From positions 27,322-91,321 of the forward strand of contig SFMO01000127.1 of the NCBI GenBank assembly GCA_004554385.1: a stretch of DNA of 64,000 nt, written 5' to 3'. Positions 1 to 7,686 of this stretch are shown piece by piece. The first letter of the stretch is position 1; the number at the start of each line of letters is the position of its first letter. Under the pieces are notes generated by a model. The model made no database searches, was not told the DNA's origin, and was given only the letters and a program-made list of their open reading frames with translations. Source of the stretch: Ruminococcus flavefaciens. GTDB taxonomy: Bacteria > Bacillota > Clostridia > Oscillospirales > Ruminococcaceae. A program made the translations under genes and the position numbers.

Positions 1-398
1 TAGTAGAGCTGGTGGAGGAATACGGCATCGTGAATTCGTGCTATGTGACGTCTTTCTCATACCCTGCACTGAAAAAGGTGAAGCAGCTGAATCCGAAGAT
101 AAAGACTGCATTCATCGCTAATCTCGCCACAGCCACTTCGTATGCGCAGCTGCCCTATATAGACGCTGTCAGCATGAATTATCTCTTCGTGAACCAGAGC
201 GTGGTCAACACAGCTCATCATCACGGAAAGCGTGTTTTCGTGTGGACGGTTGACAGACAGGGCGAGATGCAGAAAATGATGGCTCTGGGCGTGGACAATA
301 TCATTACCGATTGTCCCGATAAAGCCCTTGAGGTAGTGGATTCACAGAAGGTCGGCGATACTGTTCTGACGGTACTCAAGTCGATTTTCGGAAGCTGA
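1..398 (+). CDS. Glycerophosphodiester phosphodiesterase family protein, C-terminal part
   Basis: The reading frame is open from the left edge (first full codon at base 3) and stops at 398, so only about 131 C-terminal residues are visible. The end of a GDPD TIM barrel is recognisable: VFVWTVD followed by GVDNIITDCPDKAL, the last barrel strands where the family has a W-T/V-N/D signature and then a 'G-D-I-TD-P' segment. The family hydrolyses glycerophosphodiesters to glycerol-3-phosphate and an alcohol. The catalytic His/Glu residues lie outside the window. A hairpin follows at once, so the gene probably ends its own transcript. The ribosomal operon starts downstream from a separate promoter. 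Confidence 0.8.
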   Translation, partial: VELVEEYGIVNSCYVTSFSYPALKKVKQLNPKIKTAFIANLATATSYAQLPYIDAVSMNYLFVNQSVVNTAHHHGKRVFVWTVDRQGEMQKMMALGVDNIITDCPDKALEVVDSQKVGDTVLTVLKSIFGS

Positions 399-404
399 TG
401 ACGA

Positions 405-447
405 ACAGCTCCTGCGGATAAGAAGTGCCGTAGGAGCTGTTTATAAT
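405..447 (+). terminator. Intrinsic terminator-like hairpin after the GDPD gene
   Basis: Arms ACAGCTCCTGCGG (405-417) and CCGTAGGAGCTGT (428-440) form a 13-bp stem with one G-T pair and a 10-nt loop. It starts 6 bases after the stop codon. The following tract TTATAATATA is only moderately T-rich, so termination strength is uncertain. Confidence 0.6.
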
Positions 448-507
448 ATATTGTTAAATATAAATTGTTGTTCATCAAAAATTTACAAATGCAATTTCTG
501 CAAATCC

Positions 508-536
508 TTGATTTATCTCTATATATGTGATATAAT
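508..536 (+). promoter_or_regulatory. Promoter of the S10 ribosomal operon
   Basis: The -35 box is TTGATT (508-513), the spacer is 17 bases, and the -10 is TATAAT (531-536) preceded by TGA, an extended -10. Predicted start is near 543, giving a 5' leader of about 315 nt before rpsJ. Confidence 0.75.
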
Positions 537-542
537 TGATTA

Positions 543-745
543 CGTTGAGTGCGCTGAATGCGCACTGACTGCAGAAGATATGCGTTGAAGCGAAAGGTTG
601 CTGCCGGTATGGCAGGTAATTTCCGTGGAGTATGTCCGATTTTAAACCGGGCGAATGGGATATCGAACACAGTTTGTGGTTATTTTTCACGCAGCTTGCG
701 TATGCGTGGATTATGCTCTTTTTGTGCTCATATTATGCTAAGACC
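543..745 (+). promoter_or_regulatory. Structured leader RNA of the S10 operon (candidate ribosomal-protein autoregulatory leader)
   Basis: Between the promoter and an intrinsic terminator lies about 200 nt of non-coding sequence. Visible hairpins are GTGCGC/GCGCAC (549-565), CTGCC/GGCAG (601-615) and CACGCA/TGCGTG (688-708), the last with an alternative ACGCA/TGCGT register (689-701). TTTCCG (620-625) could pair with CGGAAA (749-754) in the terminator's left arm and so act as antiterminator; that is inference. Leaders of this kind, binding a protein encoded in the operon (L4 in E. coli), are established for S10 operons. A clostridial S10 leader class has been proposed; membership here needs a covariance-model search. 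Confidence 0.5.
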
Positions 746-778
746 GCTCGGAAAACGTCAGTTTTTCGAGCTTTTTTA
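746..778 (+). terminator. Leader terminator (attenuator) upstream of rpsJ
   Basis: GCTCGGAAAA (746-755) pairs with TTTTTCGAGC (762-771) around a CGTCAG loop, giving 10 bp with one G-T pair, then six T residues. It sits 82 bases before rpsJ and inside the only apparent transcript of the ribosomal operon, so it must be read through conditionally. This supports attenuation control. Confidence 0.75.
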
Positions 779-859
779 TTAAGATGAGGCATGAAACACA
801 CGGAAACGTGTGATATTCCAATCTGCGTCCCCGTAAAATTCTTCAAGGAGGCGAAATAA

Positions 860-1174
860 ATGGCAGTCAACGAAAAGATCAGATTCAAGATCAAGGGTTA
901 CGATCACGCTACTGTTGATATTGCAGCAGCTAAGATCGTTGAGGCAGCTAAGAGAAGCGGTGCAAGAGTTTCAGGACCTATCCCGCTCCCGACAGATAAG
1001 GAAGTTGTTACTATCCTTCGCGCTGTACACAAGTACAAGGACAGCCGTGAGCAGTTCGAGATGAGAACTCACAAGAGACTCGTAGACGTTATCCGTCCTA
1101 CAGACAAGACAACAGCTGCTCTTGACAAGCTCGAGATCCCCGCAGGCGTAGACGTTGTTATGGAGGTTAAGTAA
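860..1174 (+). CDS. rpsJ: 30S ribosomal protein S10
   Basis: A 104-aa protein, the normal length, starting KIRFKIKGYDHATVD-like after a short MAVNE N-terminus and containing the S10 signature GPIPLPTDKEVVTILRA. S10 binds the 3' domain of 16S rRNA in the 30S head and is also the NusE antitermination factor. It is the first gene of the S10 operon, behind an attenuated leader, with AAGGAGG 9 bases before the ATG. The 110-bp gap to rplC is unusually long and holds three hairpins. Confidence 0.97.
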   Translation: MAVNEKIRFKIKGYDHATVDIAAAKIVEAAKRSGARVSGPIPLPTDKEVVTILRAVHKYKDSREQFEMRTHKRLVDVIRPTDKTTAALDKLEIPAGVDVVMEVK

Positions 1175-1199
1175 TTAACCGATATTACGCTGAAAATCA

Positions 1200-1258
1200 C
1201 CGCTTGGGAAGCGGAATGACGGTAGTCCGTCGGTCAAGTTGATGTGTAAATCATCAAC
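1200..1258 (+). promoter_or_regulatory. Cluster of three hairpins in the rpsJ-rplC spacer
   Basis: Three consecutive stems occur in 59 bases: CCGCTT/AAGCGG (1200-1214), GACGG/CCGTC (1218-1231) and GTTGATG/CATCAAC (1238-1258). None is followed by a T-run, so they do not look like terminators. They may be an RNA processing site or a ribosomal-protein contact site before rplC; function is unknown. Confidence 0.45.
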
Positions 1259-1284
1259 CAATAACCTATCAGGAGGAAATGAAA

Positions 1285-1917
1285 ATGCAGAAAGGCATTA
1301 TCGGCAAGAAGATCGGTATGACTCAGATCTTCGACGAAGCAGGAAAAGTAGTTCCTGTAACAGTAGTAGAAGCCGGCCCATGTGTCGTTGTACAGAAGAA
1401 AACTGTAGAGAACGACGGTTATGCAGCTCTTCAGCTGGGCTACGGCGACGTTAAGGTACAGAGAGTAAACAAGCCTATGAAGGGTCACTTCGACAAGGCA
1501 GACGTTGCTTGCAAGAAGGAACTCAAGGAGTTCAGACTTGCTGACTGCGATGCTCTTAACGTAGGCGACATCATCAAGGCTGATACATTTGCAGTTGGCG
1601 ACGCTATCGACGTTGTCGGCACAAGCAAAGGTAAGGGATTCGCTGGTGCTATCAAGCGCCACAATCAGCACAGACTCAAGGAAACTCACGGTACAGGTCC
1701 TGTACACAGACAGGCTGGTTCAATGGGTGCTTGCTCATCCCCTTCAAGAATCTACAAGGGCAAGGGCATGGCAGGTCACATGGGTGCTGAGCAGGTAACT
1801 GTACAGAATCTCGAGATCGTTAAAATAGACGCAGAGAATAATCTCATCGCTATCAAGGGTGCTATCCCGGGTCCTAAGGGCGGCATCGTTTATATCGTTG
1901 ACAGCGTTAAGGCTTAA
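1285..1917 (+). CDS. rplC: 50S ribosomal protein L3
   Basis: The 210-aa product begins MQKGIIGKKIGMTQIF, the family's N-terminal signature, and carries the L3 loop GKGFAGAIKRH...THGTGPVHRQAGS that reaches the peptidyl transferase centre. An upstream in-frame ATG at 1279 lies only 2 bases from AGGAGG (1271-1276), whereas ATG 1285 is 8 bases away, so 1285 is preferred. L3 is an early 23S rRNA assembly protein. The rplD gene follows after 17 bases. Confidence 0.96.
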   Translation: MQKGIIGKKIGMTQIFDEAGKVVPVTVVEAGPCVVVQKKTVENDGYAALQLGYGDVKVQRVNKPMKGHFDKADVACKKELKEFRLADCDALNVGDIIKADTFAVGDAIDVVGTSKGKGFAGAIKRHNQHRLKETHGTGPVHRQAGSMGACSSPSRIYKGKGMAGHMGAEQVTVQNLEIVKIDAENNLIAIKGAIPGPKGGIVYIVDSVKA

Positions 1918-1934
1918 GGAAGGAGGAAGCGTAT

Positions 1935-2558
1935 ATGTCTACAATTTCAGTATTTGATATGACAGGTAAGCAGGTTTCCGAGACAGAGCTTAACGACGAG
2001 ATCTTCGGAATCACTCCCAACGAAGGCGTTATGCACGCTGCAGTTGTTAATTACCTTGCAAACCAGAGACAGGGTACACAGTCCACTCTTACAAGAACAG
2101 AAGTAAGCGGCGGCGGCAGAAAGCCCTGGAGACAGAAGGGTACAGGCCATGCAAGACAGGGTTCGACCCGTGCTCCTCAGTGGGTACACGGAGGAATCGC
2201 TCTTGGTCCTAAGCCCAGAGATTACAGCTATTCCCTTAATAAGAAGGTAAAGAGACTTGCAATGAAGTCTGCACTTTCTACTAAGGTTATCGACAACAAC
2301 ATGATCGTTCTTGATTCTCTCACACTTGAGGATTACAAGACAAAGACAGTTGTTGAAATGCTCAAGGCTCTCGGCGTTGAGGGCAAGGCTCTCATCGTAA
2401 CAGCAGAGGCTGATGCAAAGGTTATAAAGAGCGCAGCTAACATCCCCGGTGTTAAGACTGCTGCTGTAAATACACTTAATGTATACGACATTCTCAACTA
2501 TGACAAGTTCATCGTTGTTAAGAATGCAGTAGGTAAGATCGAGGAGGTGTACGCATAA
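1935..2558 (+). CDS. rplD: 50S ribosomal protein L4
   Basis: A 207-aa L4/L1e protein. The extended loop that lines the peptide exit tunnel is clear (RKPWRQKGTGHARQGSTRAP). In E. coli L4 represses its own S10 operon by binding the leader; with the leader and terminator upstream of rpsJ it is the first candidate for the same role here, which is inference. Its stop overlaps the rplW start by one base (TAATG), indicating translational coupling. Confidence 0.96.
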   Translation: MSTISVFDMTGKQVSETELNDEIFGITPNEGVMHAAVVNYLANQRQGTQSTLTRTEVSGGGRKPWRQKGTGHARQGSTRAPQWVHGGIALGPKPRDYSYSLNKKVKRLAMKSALSTKVIDNNMIVLDSLTLEDYKTKTVVEMLKALGVEGKALIVTAEADAKVIKSAANIPGVKTAAVNTLNVYDILNYDKFIVVKNAVGKIEEVYA

Positions 2559-2851
2559 TGAAAGCAGCTCAGGATATCATTCTCAAGCCTGTTATCACTG
2601 AAAAGTCAATGGACGATCTTCAGACAGGAAAGTACACCTTTAAGGTAGCTAAGGACGCTAACAAGTCCGAGATAAAGAAGGCTGTTGAGCAGCTCTTCGG
2701 TGTTGAGGTTGCTAAGGTAAACACAATGAACTGCAGCGGACGCACAAAGAGAGTCGGAAGATATGTCGGCAAGACATCTGACTGGAAGAAGGCTATCATC
2801 ACTCTTACAGAGGGTTCAAAGGCTATCGAGTTCTTCGAGGGCATGGTTTGA
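2558..2851 (+). CDS. rplW: 50S ribosomal protein L23
   Basis: The 97-aa protein has the L23 pattern ILKPVITEKSMDDL near the start and KVNTMN...KRVGRYVGK in the middle. L23 sits at the exit tunnel and is the docking site for trigger factor and SRP. It overlaps rplD by one base. The 73-base gap to rplB contains a small hairpin (GGGAG/CTCCC, near 2880-2895) and a good RBS. Confidence 0.95.
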   Translation: MKAAQDIILKPVITEKSMDDLQTGKYTFKVAKDANKSEIKKAVEQLFGVEVAKVNTMNCSGRTKRVGRYVGKTSDWKKAIITLTEGSKAIEFFEGMV

Positions 2852-2924
2852 TCCCATTATAAATAAGTAAGAGAGTTATGGGAGTAATGCTCCCGCAAAA
2901 AATGCATTAAAGGAGAAAGTTAAA

Positions 2925-3758
2925 ATGGCTATAAAGACTTATAAGCCTACGACACCTTCGAGACGTCAGATGACTGTAACTGACTACTCGGTTCTGTCAA
3001 AGGTTGAGCCGGAGAAGAGCCTTCTCGAACCAATGAAGAAGAAGTCGGGAAGAAACAGCTACGGCCGTATAACAGTTCGCCACAGAGGCGGCGGAAACAG
3101 AAGAAAGTACCGTGTAATCGACTTCAAGAGAGATAAGGACAACATGATCGCTGTCGTTAAGACTCTTGAGTATGATCCGAACAGAAGCGCATTCATCGCT
3201 CTCGTTGAGTACGAGGACGGCGAGAAGAGATACATCCTCGCTCCTAACGGATTAAAGGTAGGCGACAAGATCGAGTCAGGTTCTGAGGCTGATATCAAGC
3301 CCGGCAACGCACTCAAGCTCGCTGATATCCCTGTTGGTACATTTATCCACGCTATCGAGCTTTATCCCGGCAAGGGCGCTCAGCTCGTAAGAAGCGCAGG
3401 CAACCAGGCTCAGCTTATGGGTAAAGAAGATACTTACGCTCTCGTAAGACTTCCCTCAGGCGAAATGAGAAAGGTTCCGATCAGCTGTAAGGCTGCTATC
3501 GGTCAGGTTTCAAACATCGATCACGAGAACGTTAACTACGGTAAGGCTGGTCGTGTAAGAAACATGGGCTGGAGACCAACTGTTCGTGGTTCTGTCATGA
3601 ACCCATGCGATCACCCGCACGGTGGTGGTGAAGGTAAGTCACCTGTAGGACGTCCAGGACCTGTTACTCCTTGGGGCAAGCCTGCACTCGGATATAAGAC
3701 ACGTAAGAAGCATCACAGAACTGACAAGTTCATCGTAAAGCGCCGCAACGGCAAGTAA
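2925..3758 (+). CDS. rplB: 50S ribosomal protein L2
   Basis: The 277-aa product is of normal length. It has the N-terminal MAIKTYKPTTPSRRQMT, the central GRITVRHRGGGNRRKYR segment and the C-terminal PCDHPHGGGEGKSPVGR loop, whose conserved His is important for peptidyl transfer. L2 is a primary 23S rRNA binder. SD AAAGGAG precedes the ATG. No anomalies. Confidence 0.97.
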   Translation: MAIKTYKPTTPSRRQMTVTDYSVLSKVEPEKSLLEPMKKKSGRNSYGRITVRHRGGGNRRKYRVIDFKRDKDNMIAVVKTLEYDPNRSAFIALVEYEDGEKRYILAPNGLKVGDKIESGSEADIKPGNALKLADIPVGTFIHAIELYPGKGAQLVRSAGNQAQLMGKEDTYALVRLPSGEMRKVPISCKAAIGQVSNIDHENVNYGKAGRVRNMGWRPTVRGSVMNPCDHPHGGGEGKSPVGRPGPVTPWGKPALGYKTRKKHHRTDKFIVKRRNGK

Positions 3759-3780
3759 TCTGAAAGGAGGAACTGATTAA

Positions 3781-4065
3781 ATGAGCAGAAGCATCAAAAA
3801 GGGACCTTATGTCCAGGAAGTTCTCCTGAAGAGGGTCGTTGCAATGAATGAAGCAGGCGAGAAGAAGGTTCTCAAGACATGGAGCCGTTCATCTACAATA
3901 TTCCCTGACTTCGTTGGTCACACATTCGCTGTACATGACGGTCGTAAGCACGTTCCGGTATATGTAACAGAGGATATGGTAGGTCACAAGCTCGGCGAGT
4001 TTGCTCCTACAAGAACTTATAAGGGCCACGCAGGCTCAAAGACATCTAACAATGGTAAGAAATAA
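3781..4065 (+). CDS. rpsS: 30S ribosomal protein S19
   Basis: The 94-aa product begins MSRSIKKGPYV and contains TWSRSSTIFPDFVGHTFAVHDGR-like sequence characteristic of S19, which binds with S13 in the 30S head near the A site. SD AAAGGAGG sits before the ATG. It lies between rplB and rplV as in the canonical operon. Confidence 0.97.
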   Translation: MSRSIKKGPYVQEVLLKRVVAMNEAGEKKVLKTWSRSSTIFPDFVGHTFAVHDGRKHVPVYVTEDMVGHKLGEFAPTRTYKGHAGSKTSNNGKK

Positions 4066-4085
4066 GCGGAAGGAGGAGCTCAGAG

Positions 4086-4421
4086 ATGGAAGCAAGAGCT
4101 TATTTAAGAAATGCTCGTATATCACCCAGAAAGGTGCAGATCGTACTGGATCTTATCAGAAACAAGCCTGTTGATCTCGCTTTAGCTACTTTAGATCTTA
4201 CTCCTAAGGCTGCAAGTCCTATCGTTGCAAAGCTTGTAAAGTCCGCTCAGGCAAACGCTGAAAACAACTTCAGCATGGATAAGGATAATCTCGTGGTTTC
4301 AGAGTGCTTCGTTACTCCAGGACCTATCATGAAGAGAATCATGCCGAGAGCACGGGGCAGAGCATATAGAATTTTAAAGAGAACTTCACACATCACAGTT
4401 GTTCTCAAGGAAAAAGAATAA
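4086..4421 (+). CDS. rplV: 50S ribosomal protein L22
   Basis: The 111-aa protein begins EARAYLRNARISPRKVQ and ends with the beta-hairpin segment PRARGRAYRILKRTSHI, which lines the exit tunnel and is the site of macrolide-resistance mutations in other bacteria. GGAGGAG precedes the ATG, and rpsC follows after 19 bases. Confidence 0.97.
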   Translation: MEARAYLRNARISPRKVQIVLDLIRNKPVDLALATLDLTPKAASPIVAKLVKSAQANAENNFSMDKDNLVVSECFVTPGPIMKRIMPRARGRAYRILKRTSHITVVLKEKE

Positions 4422-4440
4422 TCCCAAGGAGGTTTGAATA

Positions 4441-5229
4441 ATGGGCCAGAAAGTTAATCCACACGGTCTTCGTGTCGGCGTTATAAAGGATTGGGATTCT
4501 CGTTGGTATGCAAACAAGTCTGATTTCGGCAATGCCCTCGTAGAGGATTACAACGTTCGTAACTTCATCAAGAAGAGCCTGTACGCTGCAGGTGTTCCAA
4601 GAATCGAGATCGAGCGTTTTGCTGATAAGGTCAGAATCCACATCCACTGCGCAAAGCCAGGTATCGTAATCGGCAGAGGCGGCGCAGAGATCGAGAAGCT
4701 CAGAGCACAGCTCGAGAAGATGATGAACAAGCAGGTTTTCATCAATATCATTGAAGTAAAGCAGCCTGATATGGACAGCCAGCTCGTTGCTGAAAAGATC
4801 GCTCTCGACCTCGAGAACAGAGTATCTTTCAGAAGAGCAATGAAGCAGTCAATCGGCAGAACAATGCGTCTTGGCGCAAAGGGTATCAAGGTTAAGGTTT
4901 CAGGCAGACTTGCCGGTGCCGAGATCGCAAGAAGCGAGAGCTACCACGAGGGTACAATCCCGCTCCAGACTATCCGTGCTGATATCGATTACGGTTTTGC
5001 TGAGGCTGATACAACATACGGAAAGCTCGGCGTAAAGGTTTGGATCTATAAGGGCGAAGTTCTCAAGGGCGATGCTGCAAAGGCTGCTGCTCAGAGAGAA
5101 AAGATCGAGAGAAAGAACGATACAAGAAATAATGACAGACGCCGCCGTGACGACAAGCGTGACGGAAACAGAAAGGGCGGAAACAGAAATTTCAATCGTG
5201 ACGCTAAAAGAGAAGGAGGTAATCAGTAA
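4441..5229 (+). CDS. rpsC: 30S ribosomal protein S3
   Basis: This 262-aa S3 has MGQKVNPHGLRVGVIKDWDS at the start, a KH domain with GRGG (IVIGRGGAEIEKLR) and the S3 C-terminal domain. It is longer than the common 210-235 aa because of a roughly 50-residue basic, Asn/Arg/Asp-rich tail (about 210-262) that is probably disordered. Such tails occur in several Clostridia. The stop overlaps the rplP start by one base; the tail's codons also supply the SD (AGAAGGAGG) for rplP. Confidence 0.96.
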   Translation: MGQKVNPHGLRVGVIKDWDSRWYANKSDFGNALVEDYNVRNFIKKSLYAAGVPRIEIERFADKVRIHIHCAKPGIVIGRGGAEIEKLRAQLEKMMNKQVFINIIEVKQPDMDSQLVAEKIALDLENRVSFRRAMKQSIGRTMRLGAKGIKVKVSGRLAGAEIARSESYHEGTIPLQTIRADIDYGFAEADTTYGKLGVKVWIYKGEVLKGDAAKAAAQREKIERKNDTRNNDRRRRDDKRDGNRKGGNRNFNRDAKREGGNQ

Positions 5230-5654
5230 TGCTTCTTCCAAAGAGAGTTAAATACCGCAGAGTCCACAGAGGACGTCTTAAGGGTAAGGCATACAGAGGA
5301 AATAAGGTAACTTACGGTGATTACGGTCTTCAGGCACTCGAGCCTGCATGGATCACATCCAACCAGATCGAGTCTGCCCGTATCGCTATGACCCGTTACA
5401 TCAAGAGAGGCGGTCAGGTTTGGATCAAGATATTCCCTGACAAGCCTATCACAGAAAAGCCCGCTGAAACACGAATGGGTTCAGGTAAGGGTTCACCGGA
5501 GTACTGGGTAGCAGTAGTTAAGCCAGGCCGCGTTCTCTTTGAGATCAAGGGCGTTGCTGAGGAAACTGCAAGAGAAGCTATGCGTCTTGCTATGCACAAG
5601 CTTCCTATCAAGTGTAAGTTCGTAACTAAAGCAGAGCAGGAGGTTGAGCAGTAA
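5229..5654 (+). CDS. rplP: 50S ribosomal protein L16
   Basis: The 141-aa product begins MLLPKRVKYRRVHRGRLKGK and contains the L16 signature KPAETRMGSGKGSPEYWVAVV. L16 contacts the A-site tRNA elbow and helps organise the peptidyl transferase centre. It overlaps rpsC and rpmC by one base on each side, so the three are translationally coupled. Confidence 0.97.
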   Translation: MLLPKRVKYRRVHRGRLKGKAYRGNKVTYGDYGLQALEPAWITSNQIESARIAMTRYIKRGGQVWIKIFPDKPITEKPAETRMGSGKGSPEYWVAVVKPGRVLFEIKGVAEETAREAMRLAMHKLPIKCKFVTKAEQEVEQ

Positions 5655-5854
5655 TGAAGGCATCAGAAATCAGAGAAATGTCAGTTGATGAGCTCAACGA
5701 GAAGCTCGCCAGCCTCAAGGAGGAGCTCTTCGCTCTCCGTTTCCAGCTGGCAATCAATCAGCTTGATAATACAGCAAGACTCAAGGCTGTAAAGAAGGAT
5801 ATTGCACGCATCAAGACATCTCTGCGTGAGGCAGAGCTTGCTGCACAGCAGTAA
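5654..5854 (+). CDS. rpmC: 50S ribosomal protein L29
   Basis: The 66-aa product is two helices with the pattern EIREMSVDELNEKLASLKEELFALRFQ and a conserved C-terminal ARIKT segment. L29 sits beside L23 at the tunnel exit. Start overlaps the rplP stop. Normal size for the family. Confidence 0.95.
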   Translation: MKASEIREMSVDELNEKLASLKEELFALRFQLAINQLDNTARLKAVKKDIARIKTSLREAELAAQQ

Positions 5855-5873
5855 GAAAGGGAGGATTTAGCTA

Positions 5874-6134
5874 ATGTCTACTGAGAGAAACCTTAGAAAA
5901 ACAAGAGTAGGTAAGGTTGTAAGCGATAAGATGGATAAGACCGTCGTAGTTGCTATCGTTGATAACGTTAAACACCCGCTTTATAAGAAGATCATCAAGC
6001 GTACCGTTAAGCTTAAGGCTCACGATGAAAACAATGAGTGCAGAATCGGTGACCGCGTTGAGGTTATGGAAACACGTCCGCTTTCAAAGGATAAGAGATG
6101 GCGTGTAACAAATATCATTGAAAAGGCTAAGTAA
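5874..6134 (+). CDS. rpsQ: 30S ribosomal protein S17
   Basis: The 86-aa OB-fold protein begins RNLRKTRVGKVVSDKMDKTV and contains KLKAHDENNECRIGDRV and TRPLSKDKRWR, all S17 hallmarks. It is a primary 16S rRNA binder in the 30S body. AAAGGGAGG precedes the ATG. Confidence 0.97.
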   Translation: MSTERNLRKTRVGKVVSDKMDKTVVVAIVDNVKHPLYKKIIKRTVKLKAHDENNECRIGDRVEVMETRPLSKDKRWRVTNIIEKAK

Positions 6135-6173
6135 TTTTGATAGAAGCTTAAAGCTTGAAAGGAGGAACTCGCT

Positions 6174-6542
6174 GTGATACAGATGCAGACTTATCTTAAA
6201 GTCGCTGATAACACAGGCGCTAAGGAGCTTATGTGTATCAGAGTTCTGGGAGGTACACGCAGAAGATATGCAAATATCGGCGATGTCGTAGTTGCTTCAG
6301 TTAAGAAAGCAACACCCGGAGGCGTTGTAAAGAAGGGCGATGTTGTAAAGGCAGTTATCGTTCGTTCAGCAAAGGGTCTCAGAAGAGAGGACGGTACTTA
6401 CATCCGTTTCGATGAGAACGCTGCTGTAATTATTAAGGAAGACAAGAACCCAAAGGGTACCCGTATTTTCGGACCTGTTGCTAAGGAGCTCCGTGAAAAG
6501 GAGTACACAAAGATCCTCAGCCTTGCCCCTGAAGTTCTTTAA
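6174..6542 (+). CDS. rplN: 50S ribosomal protein L14
   Basis: The 122-aa protein has the L14 signature MIQMQTYLKVADNTGAKELM and GTRIFGPVAKELR near the end. The start is GTG at 6174, 8 bases after GGAGG; the later in-frame ATG at 6183 would remove family-conserved N-terminal residues. L14 lies at the subunit interface and is the docking site of the silencing factor RsfS. Confidence 0.96.
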   Translation: MIQMQTYLKVADNTGAKELMCIRVLGGTRRRYANIGDVVVASVKKATPGGVVKKGDVVKAVIVRSAKGLRREDGTYIRFDENAAVIIKEDKNPKGTRIFGPVAKELREKEYTKILSLAPEVL

Positions 6543-6560
6543 TGGAGGTGTCATTCGATT

Positions 6561-6902
6561 ATGAATAATTTACACGTTAAAACCGGTGACACTGTAATCC
6601 TTCTCACCGGCAAGTACGAGGATAAGTTCGACAGCAAGGGCGACAGAAAGACAGGTAAGGTCGTAGAAGTAAGCCCTAAGGAGAACAAGGTCATCGTTGA
6701 AGGAATCAACATGATCACAAAGCACGTAAAGCCTACAAGAATGGGCGAAAAGGGCGGCATCATCAAGACAGAGGCTCCCGTTTACGCTTGCAAGGTACAG
6801 CTCGTTTGCCCTAAGTGCGGCAAGCCCACAAGAGTTGGCCACGTTGTAGAAGACGGCAAGAAGCTCCGCGTTTGCAAGAAGTGCGGAAAGTCTTTTGAAT
6901 AA
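6561..6902 (+). CDS. rplX: 50S ribosomal protein L24 with C-terminal zinc-ribbon
   Basis: The 113-aa product has a KOW module (KTGDTVILLTGKYEDK), the GINMITKHVKPT motif and a C-terminal CPKCG...CKKCG pair of Cys-X2-Cys knuckles, the zinc-binding form of L24. L24 starts 50S assembly near the exit tunnel. The SD is weak and far (GGAGGTG, 6543-6549, about 11 bases upstream). Confidence 0.95.
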   Translation: MNNLHVKTGDTVILLTGKYEDKFDSKGDRKTGKVVEVSPKENKVIVEGINMITKHVKPTRMGEKGGIIKTEAPVYACKVQLVCPKCGKPTRVGHVVEDGKKLRVCKKCGKSFE

Positions 6903-6920
6903 TAGTAAAGGAGAAACGAC

Positions 6921-7460
6921 ATGGCAAGTTTAAAGGATTATTATGTTAGCGACGTTGCTCCTGCACTTATGAAGAAGTTCGGCTATAAGAGTGTTATGCA
7001 GATCCCGAAGCTCGACAAGGTTGTAATCAATGTCGGCGCAGGTGAAGCAAAGGACAACGCAAAGGTCATCGACGCAATCATGACCGACCTTGCAGCAATC
7101 ACAGGTCAGAAGCCTGTAGTATGCCGCGCAAAGAAGTCAGTTGCTAACTTCAAGCTCCGTGAGGGTATGCCGATCGGCGTAAAGGTAACTCTCAGAGGCG
7201 AGAGAATGTATGAATTTGTAAACAAGCTCTTCAACGTAGCGTTCCCACGTGTACGTGACTTCAGAGGAATCAGCGCAAATTCATTCGACGGCAAGGGCAA
7301 CTATTCCACAGGTATCAAGGAACAGCTTATCTTCCCTGAGATCGAGTACGATAAGATCGATAAGGTAAGAGGTATGGATATAAACTTCATCACAACAGCA
7401 CAGACTGATGAAGAGGCAAGAGAGCTCCTTTCACTTATGGGCGCTCCGTTCATCAAGTAA
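6921..7460 (+). CDS. rplE: 50S ribosomal protein L5
   Basis: The 179-aa protein is standard size, with IPKLDKVVINVGAGEA, RAKKSVANFKLREGMPIG and FDGKGNYSTGIKEQLIFPEI as L5 signatures. It binds 5S rRNA and the P-site tRNA in the central protuberance. SD AAAGGAG, spacing 8 bases. Confidence 0.97.
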   Translation: MASLKDYYVSDVAPALMKKFGYKSVMQIPKLDKVVINVGAGEAKDNAKVIDAIMTDLAAITGQKPVVCRAKKSVANFKLREGMPIGVKVTLRGERMYEFVNKLFNVAFPRVRDFRGISANSFDGKGNYSTGIKEQLIFPEIEYDKIDKVRGMDINFITTAQTDEEARELLSLMGAPFIK

Positions 7461-7476
7461 TCAGGGAGGAATAGAA

Positions 7477-7662
7477 ATGGCTAAGAAGGCAATGATCAAT
7501 AAGCAGCAGAGAACTCCCAAGTATTCCACAAGAGCTTACAACAGATGTAAGATCTGTGGCAGACCGCATGCATATCTCAGAAAGTTCGGCATCTGCCGTA
7601 TCTGTTTCAGAGAGCTTGCACACGACGGTCAGATTCCTGGTGTTAAAAAGGCAAGCTGGTAA
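7477..7662 (+). CDS. rpsN: 30S ribosomal protein S14, zinc-binding type (S14 type Z)
   Basis: The 61-aa protein begins MAKKAMINKQQRTPKYSTRA and has four zinc ligands, C24, C27, C40 and C43 (CKICG...CRICF), ending KKASW. This is the short zinc-dependent S14 form. ATG 7477 follows GGGAGGA by 8 bases; longer in-frame readings begin inside rplE and lack an RBS. Organisms often keep a zinc-free paralogue elsewhere; none is in this window. Confidence 0.96.
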   Translation: MAKKAMINKQQRTPKYSTRAYNRCKICGRPHAYLRKFGICRICFRELAHDGQIPGVKKASW

Positions 7663-7686
7663 AATACAAGAAGGAGGTCATTCGGC

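Noticed and set aside
558..782. A 74-codon reading frame in the S10 leader
   Set aside because: It has no SD, runs through hairpins and the terminator, and its composition does not resemble the neighbouring genes. A structured leader explains the region better.
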